Assembly: GCA_949294425.1 (NCBI GenBank)
Contig: CASFHJ010000056.1
Span: forward strand, 1-14,086
Source: an uncultured Campylobacter sp.
GTDB lineage: Bacteria > Campylobacterota > Campylobacteria > Campylobacterales > Campylobacteraceae
DNA length: 14,086 bases
Reading direction: 5' to 3'
Part shown: in pieces, positions 1 to 6,390 of the stretch
Numbering within the stretch: the stretch's first letter is position 1
Layout of the letters: every line of letters starts with the position of its first letter
Translations under genes and position numbers: made by a program
The notes under the pieces: generated by a model
Databases searched by the model: none
What the model was told of the DNA's origin: nothing
The model's input: the letters and a program-made list of their open reading frames with translations, nothing else

Positions 1-1695
1 CCTTATATCTCTACCTTGTATGGCTAATAAGGCTAGGGTAAAGCGAAGTATATCAGCACTATAATCCTTTATAAGCTCCTTTGGATCTATGATATTACCA
101 AGGGATTTACTCATCTTTCTACCAAGCTCATCCTTTACTAAGGCGTGCAAATACACCTCTTTAAATGGTAGCTCTCCTAGGGCATTTGTGCTTTGAAACA
201 TCATTCTAGCTACCCAGAAAAATAAAATATCAAAACCAGTAATAAGCAAGGAATTTGGATAAAAATTCTTAAGATCGTCCCTATTATAAAGCTCATCTTC
301 TCCAAAACCCTTATTACCCCAACCCAAGGTGCTCATAGCCCAAAGTCCAGATGAAAACCATGTATCAAGAACGTCCTCATCTTGCTTGAACTTTGTAGAC
401 TTACATTTAGGGCAGAATTTAGGCTCATCTTTTGAGACAAATTCATGCGAACACTCACAATAATAAACAGGAATTTGATGTCCCCACCAAAGCTGCCTTG
501 ATATACACCAGTCTTTAAGGTCCTTCATCCAAGCATTAAAGCTATTTACCCAATGCGAAGGAAAAAATTTCATCTTAAACTGGGCTACTTGCTCAATGCT
601 TTGCTTTGCTATATCCTTGCTTACAAACCATTGTTTTGAAATATAAGGCTCTACTACATTTTTACAACGATAACAATAAGCTACTTGATTGCTATGTTTT
701 TCAAGCCTTTCTAAAAAGCCCTCAGCTTTAAGTTTTTTAACTATCAAATCCCTTGCTTTAAGCCTATCAAGCCCCTTAAATTCCAAACACTCATCATTTA
801 AAATTCCTTTTTCATCAAAGACGACAACAAAGTCAAGTCCGTGTCTAAGCGCTACTTCATAGTCATTTACATCATGAGCTGGTGTAACCTTTACTGCACC
901 TGTTCCAAAACTCATATCCACATAATCATCAGCTATTATCTTTATCTCTTTTTTGCTTAGTGGAAGCAAGAGAGTTTTTCCAAGTAAGTGCTTATATCTT
1001 TCATCGCTTGGATTTACCATTACAGCGGTATCTCCAAAAAAGGTTTCAGGTCTTGTGGTGGCTACAACTACATACTCATCGCTATCTTTTAAAAAATATC
1101 TTATGTGATACAAAAAGGCATCATTTTCCTTATGTTCTACCTCTATATCACTTATAGCACCATCATGTATGCACCAATTTATCATCTTATCAGCCTTAAA
1201 GATAAGTCCCTTTTCATAAAGATCTACAAAGGCTTCTTTTACAGCATTTTCAAGACCTATGTCCATAGTAAATCTAAGCCTAGACCAAGCAGGACTTATA
1301 CCTAAAAGCCTCATTTGCTCTAGTATCTGCCCTCCGCTCTTTTCTTTCCACTGCCACACTTTTTCAACGAAGGCTTTTCTGCCTAATTTTTCCTTACTTA
1401 AGCCCTCTTTTAAAAGTAAATTTTGAACTACATTTTGAGTGGCTATACCTGCGTGATCAAGTCCTGGTTGGTATAAGGTTTTATAACCATCCATTCTTTT
1501 ATAACGCACAATTATATCTTGCAAGGTAAAGGTAAGAGCATGACCCATATGTAAAACCCCAGTAACATTAGGAGGGGGCATCATTATGCAAAAATACTTG
1601 CCCTGCTCTTGTATATGTTTGTTTGAATCTAGCTCGAAATAGCCTCTTTGCTCACAAATTTTATAATATTTTTCCTCTATACTACTATCATACAT
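1..1695 (-). CDS. valS: Valyl-tRNA synthetase, N-terminal 565 residues (3' end outside window)
   Basis: Charges tRNA-Val with valine in the cytoplasm and hydrolyses mischarged threonine through its CP1 editing domain (family knowledge). The window holds codons 1-565; roughly 300 C-terminal residues, with the anticodon-binding and tRNA-contact regions, lie beyond the left edge. Directly visible class I signatures are PPPNVTGVLHMGHAL, with the HIGH-equivalent HMGH at residues 49-52, and KMSKSLGN at residues 527-534. A Cys-rich insert (C413xC415 and C428xxC431, in YYCECSHEF and FCPKCKS) looks like a zinc knuckle, as in several bacterial ValRS. The stretch GQLWWGHQIPVYYC is typical of ValRS and separates it from IleRS and LeuRS. 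The ATG at 1695 begins MYDSSIEEKYYKICEQRGYF, closely resembling the Campylobacter ValS start I recall, and AAGG lies about 9 bases upstream. It starts 10 bases after the OmpA-domain gene stops, so the two are probably cotranscribed. No stop or frameshift is seen inside. Confidence 0.97.
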   Translation of the reverse strand, partial: MYDSSIEEKYYKICEQRGYFELDSNKHIQEQGKYFCIMMPPPNVTGVLHMGHALTFTLQDIIVRYKRMDGYKTLYQPGLDHAGIATQNVVQNLLLKEGLSKEKLGRKAFVEKVWQWKEKSGGQILEQMRLLGISPAWSRLRFTMDIGLENAVKEAFVDLYEKGLIFKADKMINWCIHDGAISDIEVEHKENDAFLYHIRYFLKDSDEYVVVATTRPETFFGDTAVMVNPSDERYKHLLGKTLLLPLSKKEIKIIADDYVDMSFGTGAVKVTPAHDVNDYEVALRHGLDFVVVFDEKGILNDECLEFKGLDRLKARDLIVKKLKAEGFLERLEKHSNQVAYCYRCKNVVEPYISKQWFVSKDIAKQSIEQVAQFKMKFFPSHWVNSFNAWMKDLKDWCISRQLWWGHQIPVYYCECSHEFVSKDEPKFCPKCKSTKFKQDEDVLDTWFSSGLWAMSTLGWGNKGFGEDELYNRDDLKNFYPNSLLITGFDILFFWVARMMFQSTNALGELPFKEVYLHALVKDELGRKMSKSLGNIIDPKELIKDYSADILRFTLALLAIQGRDIR

Positions 1696-1705
1696 AAATA
1701 AAACC

Positions 1706-2560
1706 TTACATAAAAACTATACTAGCACAGCGATTTTCATAAGAATTTTTGCTAAGTAAAAGGTCTTTTCCATGAGAATCAAGCCTTATCTTAGCAACCT
1801 GTCTTAAAAACTCACTAGCAACAGCTGCACTTCTTTTTAAGCCAAGTGCGTAATTATAAGCCTTTGAACCATTTTCATCTGTATATCCGCTTATGTGCAT
1901 AGCTCTTATTTTTGCGTCCTGTCCTAAAAAGGACTTAAAATCTCTCATATAAAAGCTATTTTTTATACTTAAAACGCTGTGCTGATTAAATTTAAAAAGC
2001 ATGTTAGGAAGTGCATTTGGCTTTATTTTTTCAAAAATTTTATTATCAAGTAAGGAGGTATTAAAGATATAAAGTCTTAATTTTTCATCGGCAAGCTTTT
2101 CAACAAAAAGAGAGTATGTAAAATAAGCCCCTCTTAATGAAAGAGTCTTTCTTATATCAATTACCAAGTCTCTTTCTTCTTTGCTTAAGGCTTTAGAGTC
2201 TAGAACATAAACATCATATCTTGGCTCTGCTAAACTTTTATCAAGTCTTGATCTAGCTAGAAAGCTCTCATACTCATTTTTTAATTCAGAGCCTTTATCT
2301 TCTAACTTTGTGCTTAAATTCTGCTCTTTTTTTAACCTTTTATCATCAAAATTACTTGTTTTACTTTTAATATCGCTTGTAGAGCTTGTTAAAATGCTTA
2401 TATTTTCATCTTTTTTTAGCTCTTCTTTTTTTATCAGCTCTTTTGTATTATTTTCATCTATAAAATCAGGATCTTTTTTGCTTGTAAATACGTAATAAAA
2501 AAGGCAAAATAAAAGAAAAAGCAATAAAAGCAAAATAAGCATAATCTTTTTTGAATTCAT
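1706..2560 (-). CDS. Inner-membrane-anchored OmpA-domain periplasmic protein
   Basis: A 284-residue protein with one N-terminal hydrophobic helix (about residues 5-26), a charged Lys/Glu/Asp-rich linker (28-110), and a C-terminal OmpA-like peptidoglycan-binding domain (about 180-284). The domain's signature is visible as GYTDENGS (225-232), with T227 and D228, then N236, L241 and R243 in NYALGLKRSAAVASEFL, and a late NR (276-277) before the last strand. This matches the usual pattern GHTDxxGxxxxNxxLSxxRAxxV. The helix contains Cys19, but no Gly/Ala/Ser precedes it, so there is no clear lipobox and I read it as an anchor rather than a lipoprotein signal. The likely role is tethering the envelope to peptidoglycan; the specific function is unknown. 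It precedes valS by 10 bases and resembles, from memory, C. jejuni Cj0776c, which has the same neighbours. The helix has no aspartate, so it is not an obvious MotB-type stator subunit, and no MotA-like partner is adjacent. Confidence 0.85.
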   Translation of the reverse strand: MNSKKIMLILLLLLFLLFCLFYYVFTSKKDPDFIDENNTKELIKKEELKKDENISILTSSTSDIKSKTSNFDDKRLKKEQNLSTKLEDKGSELKNEYESFLARSRLDKSLAEPRYDVYVLDSKALSKEERDLVIDIRKTLSLRGAYFTYSLFVEKLADEKLRLYIFNTSLLDNKIFEKIKPNALPNMLFKFNQHSVLSIKNSFYMRDFKSFLGQDAKIRAMHISGYTDENGSKAYNYALGLKRSAAVASEFLRQVAKIRLDSHGKDLLLSKNSYENRCASIVFM

Positions 2561-2585
2561 AAATACACCTTTTTAAAAATGAAAA

Positions 2586-2591
2586 ATTATA
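2586..2591 (-). promoter_or_regulatory. Probable sigma-70 -10 box for the OmpA-domain gene and valS
   Basis: A perfect TATAAT on the minus strand in the context TTGTATAAT, 25 bases before the ATG at 2560, giving a leader of about 20 bases that contains the Shine-Dalgarno sequence AAGGTG. No clear -35 box is seen, which is normal for Campylobacter sigma-70 promoters. It is the only good candidate in the 103-base divergent intergenic region for this direction. Confidence 0.6.
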
Positions 2592-2634
2592 CAATAAACT
2601 TTTTAAAAGATAAGAACTTTAAGTATTTTTTTTC

Positions 2635-2640
2635 TATAAT
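2635..2640 (+). promoter_or_regulatory. Probable sigma-70 -10 box for the UvrD/Rep helicase
   Basis: A perfect TATAAT directly downstream of a T-rich stretch (T8 at 2626-2633), the typical Campylobacter pattern of a -10 box behind periodic T tracts without a -35. It lies 24 bases before the helicase ATG. AAAGGA at 2653-2658 is the ribosome binding site. Length change in the T8 tract could alter promoter strength, but nothing in a single sequence shows that it varies. Confidence 0.6.
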
Positions 2641-2663
2641 TTTGTCCTTTTTAAAGGATAAAA

Positions 2664-4673
2664 ATGCCACTTTCAAAACTAAATGAAGAGCAATTACAAG
2701 CAGCTACGAGCGAGTATGGATATAATCTAGTAATAGCAAGTGCTGGAACAGGTAAAACCTCAACCATAGTAGCTAGGATAGCTTATCTGCTTAAAAATGG
2801 TGTGAAAGCAAGTGATATAATGCTTTTAACATTTACAAATAAAGCCTCAAAAGAGATGATAGCTAGGCTAAATAGATATTTTGATAAGGAGCTAACAAAA
2901 GAGATCTTAGCTGGAACCTTTCATAGCGTAGCTTATAGATTGCTAAGAGAAAAAAATCATAAAATAAGTCTAAAACAAGCAAGTGAGCTTAAAATTCTAC
3001 TAAAAAGCATATATGAAAAAAGAAATTTTACTCATATTAGCGATGTAAAACCTTACACTTCAAGCTATTTATACGACATATACTCTCTTTTTCAAAATAA
3101 AAGTAGTGATGAAAATTTTATGGATTTTTTTATAAATAATTACAATGAAGAACAAGTTGTATTTCTTAGAATTTATGATGATATACTAAAAGAATACGAG
3201 GAAGAAAAAAAAAGATTTGACTACGTTGACTTTAACGACTTGCTTATAAGACTAAAAGAAAGCTTAAAAGATGAGAGAAAATTTAGCGAAATTTTAGTAG
3301 ATGAGTATCAAGATACAAATAGCTTGCAAGCCTCGCTAATAAATGCTTTTAATACTCAAAGCTTATTTTGTGTTGGGGATTATGATCAAAGCATTTATGC
3401 CTTTAACGGAGCTGATATAAACATCATAGGTAAATTTAAAGAAAATTTTAAGGAAGCTAAAATTTACAGCTTAAATAAAAACTACCGCTCCTCAGCTGAA
3501 ATTTTAGAATTAGCAAATAAGGTAATATCAAACAACGAAAGACTTTATCCAAAAAAACTCATAGTAACAAGACAAGGAAATTTTAAAAAGCCTGTTTTGC
3601 TTGTCTATGATGATCTTTTTGAGCAGTATCAAAACATAGCAAAAATCATACTACATAGCCAAATAAAACAAGAAGAAATTGCAGTAATTTTTAGAAATAA
3701 CTCAAGCGCTGATGGTATGGAATTAGCACTAAGAGAGCTTGGCATAAACTCCATTAGAAAAGGGACTTGGAGCTTTTTTGAAAGCCTTGAAGTAAGAGCC
3801 TTTTGTGCCATGCTTTCTATCTTTATAAACCCAAAGGATTTGATGGCTTTTATGCACTTATTAGAGTATGCAAAAGGGGTTGGAGCAGCTCTTGCAAAGG
3901 AGCTTTTTGATGCTATCACAAAGCTAGGACATGGGGATTTAATAAAAGGCTTTTTAGAGCCTGATTTAAAAATAAAACTTCAAAAGACAAAAAGGATAGA
4001 TTATAGCCTTGGGCTTTTTGATGACTTAGAACTGGTGCAAGAAAAGGCTAGATTTAATCTTAGTAGCGATTTTAAAGAACACCCTATCTTAGAGCTTTCA
4101 AAGGTAGATGAGCAAATAGCTAAGGTTTTAGAACAAATTTATATATATTTTAAGGAGGCTAAGGATTGTAAAAATTCTGCCAAGCTAAGCAAGTTAATAA
4201 GTGAAAATCTTTTTTTTCAAAAAATTTGTGAGTTGCTAATATATAGACGCTGCGTAAATAAGGCAGGACAAATAGATCATTTTAAAAAAGAAGAGGCAAG
4301 TAAGAGGCTTTATGAAAAGATAGATATGCTAAAAACTTATGCCTTGCAGTATGAAAAAATAGATATGTATTATAATTTTTTAAACCTAGCAAGCTCTGAA
4401 ATAAACTCAGCAAAAGGGGTAAATTTACTTAGCATACACGCTAGTAAGGGACTTGAGTTTGACTTAGTCTTTGTGATAGATCTAGCCCAAGATAGATTTC
4501 CAAATAAAAAAATAATGTCAAGCTTAGAAGAGGAAAGAAGATTATTTTACGTAGCTACCACAAGGGCTAAAGATATGCTTTATTTAAGCTATGCAAGAAA
4601 AGATAATAAAAACAAAAAGATAGAATACAAGGCTTCTTGTTTTTTGGTGGAAGCTGGGCTTTGTAAGGGCTAA
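2664..4673 (+). CDS. UvrD/Rep/PcrA-type superfamily 1A ATP-dependent DNA helicase
   Basis: A 3'-5' DNA translocase/helicase acting in repair or replication restart (family role). All canonical SF1A motifs are present in order: Q motif LNEEQLQA (6-13), Walker A ASAGTGKT (25-32) with K31, motif Ia LLTFTNKAS (54-62), TFHS (85-88), motif II VDEYQDTN (212-219) with D213 and E214, motif III VGDYDQSIYAF (237-247), motif IV LNKNYRSS (270-277), motif V LLSIHASKGLEFD (588-600), and motif VI EEERRLFYVATTRAKD (622-637). At 669 residues it is near Rep length and shorter than UvrD/PcrA (about 720-730); there is no long C-terminal extension for partner binding, so Rep-like is the safer name. The start ATG has AAAGGA 5 bases upstream and the Q motif follows at once. 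An A9 tract at 3205-3213 lies inside the gene. It is divergent from the OmpA-domain gene and converges on the PLP enzyme with only 6 bases between stop codons. From memory, Cj0777 has the same left-hand neighbours. Confidence 0.96.
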   Translation: MPLSKLNEEQLQAATSEYGYNLVIASAGTGKTSTIVARIAYLLKNGVKASDIMLLTFTNKASKEMIARLNRYFDKELTKEILAGTFHSVAYRLLREKNHKISLKQASELKILLKSIYEKRNFTHISDVKPYTSSYLYDIYSLFQNKSSDENFMDFFINNYNEEQVVFLRIYDDILKEYEEEKKRFDYVDFNDLLIRLKESLKDERKFSEILVDEYQDTNSLQASLINAFNTQSLFCVGDYDQSIYAFNGADINIIGKFKENFKEAKIYSLNKNYRSSAEILELANKVISNNERLYPKKLIVTRQGNFKKPVLLVYDDLFEQYQNIAKIILHSQIKQEEIAVIFRNNSSADGMELALRELGINSIRKGTWSFFESLEVRAFCAMLSIFINPKDLMAFMHLLEYAKGVGAALAKELFDAITKLGHGDLIKGFLEPDLKIKLQKTKRIDYSLGLFDDLELVQEKARFNLSSDFKEHPILELSKVDEQIAKVLEQIYIYFKEAKDCKNSAKLSKLISENLFFQKICELLIYRRCVNKAGQIDHFKKEEASKRLYEKIDMLKTYALQYEKIDMYYNFLNLASSEINSAKGVNLLSIHASKGLEFDLVFVIDLAQDRFPNKKIMSSLEEERRLFYVATTRAKDMLYLSYARKDNKNKKIEYKASCFLVEAGLCKG

Positions 4674-4679
4674 AAAGAC

Positions 4680-5552
4680 TTATAAGAAAAAACCCTTTCT
4701 TTCATACCTTTTTAGCATGGATAAATTTCCAAGCAAACCACCTTGATGTATATATAAAAGTGGTTTTTTAAATACATCTTTGTTTTCAAGCACAAGCATA
4801 AGACCTAAACAATCATAAAGTAAATCAAATTCCATACCAGCTTCTAGGGATTTTTTATAAATATTAAAAAGTTTTTCATAAGGCTTTGCAAAATGAAATT
4901 TTTTAGCACTCTTTAGTATATGTAAATTTTTCAAATCTCCTACAAGCTTTAAAATTTGCCTTTTTAAATAAGACTCATCTCCAACACAAGCACAAGTATA
5001 GACATTAAAACTTGAGTTCTTAGCCAAAAAAGCAGCACTAGTGCCAGTGCCAGAGGGTAAAAAAATATCAAAATCTAAGCCTAAAATCTTACTTTGAAGC
5101 TCTATTTCTTTAGCTAAAAGCATTAGCCCGTATTCAGCCTCTTTAATGGCTATTCCCTCCTCTATAAAAATATCATCATCTTTATAGAGGCTTAAAGCCA
5201 TATCTTTTCTGTGTTTAAAGGATAAATTTTCAAGTATTAAAGCAGAGTTTTTAATCGCTAAAGCGTAGTTTCCGTGTGGATTTTCCTTTAAAAAAGATGG
5301 AAGTTTTTCACAAACAAAGATGAGATTTAAGGATCTTTGCTTACAAAAAATACTTAAAGCAGCCAAGGCATTGCTTTGGGCTGAACCATGAGAGATTATA
5401 TTGCTAGATTTTAAGTTTTCATCAGCCATTAAAAAAGCTAATTTTCTAGCCTTGTTGCCATTTATCTCGCCTAGTAAATCATCTCTTTTTACGTAAAAAC
5501 AAAAGCCCTCTAGGCAAAACTCATCTATCCTACTAGCGAAAAAATTCTTCAA
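4680..5552 (-). CDS. PLP-dependent enzyme of the ACC deaminase / D-cysteine desulfhydrase family, divergent and short
   Basis: A fold-type II pyridoxal-phosphate enzyme. The diagnostic N-terminal block is VKRDDLLGEINGNKARKL (21-38), matching family RxDLxxxxxGGNKxRKL, with K34 the predicted Schiff-base lysine. GSAQSN (56-61) matches the family GxxQSN, but the usual following His, Gln or similar is Ala62. IEEGIAIKEAEYG (130-142) corresponds to the family PEGGSN region, LPSGTGTSAAFLA (165-177) to the glycine-rich phosphate loop, and IHQGGLLGN (268-276) to the family HTGG block. Its 290 residues are shorter than the roughly 325-340 of characterised members, so the substrate is uncertain; D-cysteine, another small D-amino acid or an ACC-like substrate are all possible. 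The start is TTG at 5552: an in-frame TAG lies three codons upstream, no other start precedes the essential RDD and K34, and no good Shine-Dalgarno is seen. The gene overlaps the preceding OmpA-domain gene by 20 bases, suggesting translational coupling. It is last in the peb4-fba operon. Confidence 0.8.
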   Translation of the reverse strand: MKNFFASRIDEFCLEGFCFYVKRDDLLGEINGNKARKLAFLMADENLKSSNIISHGSAQSNALAALSIFCKQRSLNLIFVCEKLPSFLKENPHGNYALAIKNSALILENLSFKHRKDMALSLYKDDDIFIEEGIAIKEAEYGLMLLAKEIELQSKILGLDFDIFLPSGTGTSAAFLAKNSSFNVYTCACVGDESYLKRQILKLVGDLKNLHILKSAKKFHFAKPYEKLFNIYKKSLEAGMEFDLLYDCLGLMLVLENKDVFKKPLLYIHQGGLLGNLSMLKRYERKGFFL

Positions 5553-6390
5553 ATTTTTCTATAATCGCCTCATTTGATAGGGTAAAATAAATTTTTACCC
5601 TATTACTAGCTACTACGTCCTCTAGTCCATTTGTATAAATAGGCTCTGCAAAGGATTTGCCGCTTATTAGCAAGAGTTTTTTAAAAGACTCATCTTTATA
5701 AAAAGATTGTATAAAAGAAGCAAGTTCATAAGCTCTTTTATGAGTGAGATCTAGTTTATACATATAAGAAGAATCATCGCTTGAAGAATGCACTTCTATG
5801 ATTATGTTTTTTATGATGTCTTTTAGGTCTTTATCCTTTAAAAGAGCATTAAAATACTCACTCAAAACCCTGCTTAACTTGCCCTTTGCCTCGCTTTTAA
5901 GGCTGTAAGAATTATCATCAAATAAATAAGATGAATTTATATTCATAGCCCCGCTTTGATAATCTAAGCTTATATTTGCATCAAGCCTCGCTTGTAGCTC
6001 TAATATAGTATCATTTTGTAAAAAATTTAGCTCTAAAATTCTTTGCTTTGCCTTATTAAGATCATCTTTTAAAGAGGCTAGTTCAGCCTCTTGTTTTTCA
6101 AGTTGCGAAAGTAATAAAAGAAAGTCAGTATCCTTTGAGTTTAAATTTAAGCCTGTGTTATTATCTTGCACTTTTTTAGCTAAATCAAAAACAATCCTTT
6201 GTCTTTCTTTAAAATTTTTCACATCATCTTCAAATTTTTCTTTTTGTAAAAATAAATTTTGCTCTTCTTTTTTTATATCTTCTTTTATAAGTAAATTCTT
6301 TAGAAAAAATACAGAAAGCAGAAAAAAAAGTAAGATGAAAAGCGCGGCTACTAAAAGTGAAAAAAAGTAAAATACGTTGTTATTCTTCAT
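5533..6390 (-). CDS. Single-pass OmpA-domain protein, probable partner of the MotA/ExbB-like protein
   Basis: A 285-residue protein with a short cytoplasmic N-terminus, one very hydrophobic helix (about 7-30), a charged region predicted to be coiled coil (35-140, with heptad-like Leu/Lys/Glu around 92-135), and a divergent OmpA-like domain (about 150-275). Domain hallmarks are IIIEVHSSSDDSS (197-208) in place of the usual GHTDxxG, DLTHKRAYELASFI (214-227) with R219 at the conserved Arg, and SNRVKIYF (262-269) with the late NR. This is the topology of MotB and ZorB: cytoplasmic N-terminus, one helix, periplasmic peptidoglycan-binding domain. Its reading frame starts 11 bases inside the upstream MotA-like gene, supporting a two-subunit complex. 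Oddly, the helix has no Asp, the residue that carries protons in MotB and ZorB. From memory it corresponds to C. jejuni Cj0599. Function is inferred; a purely structural peptidoglycan anchor is the main alternative. Confidence 0.85.
   Translation of the reverse strand: MKNNNVFYFFSLLVAALFILLFFLLSVFFLKNLLIKEDIKKEEQNLFLQKEKFEDDVKNFKERQRIVFDLAKKVQDNNTGLNLNSKDTDFLLLLSQLEKQEAELASLKDDLNKAKQRILELNFLQNDTILELQARLDANISLDYQSGAMNINSSYLFDDNSYSLKSEAKGKLSRVLSEYFNALLKDKDLKDIIKNIIIEVHSSSDDSSYMYKLDLTHKRAYELASFIQSFYKDESFKKLLLISGKSFAEPIYTNGLEDVVASNRVKIYFTLSNEAIIEKFEEFFR

Noticed and set aside
960..1305. Two plus-strand open frames over valS
   Set aside because: They lie antisense within the strongly supported valS coding region and show no family motif or ribosome binding site.
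1571..1585. Poly-G-type phase-variable tract in valS
   Set aside because: Only five G's, encoding the invariant MPPPN of the class I synthetase motif; no tract of eight or more G or C exists in the window.
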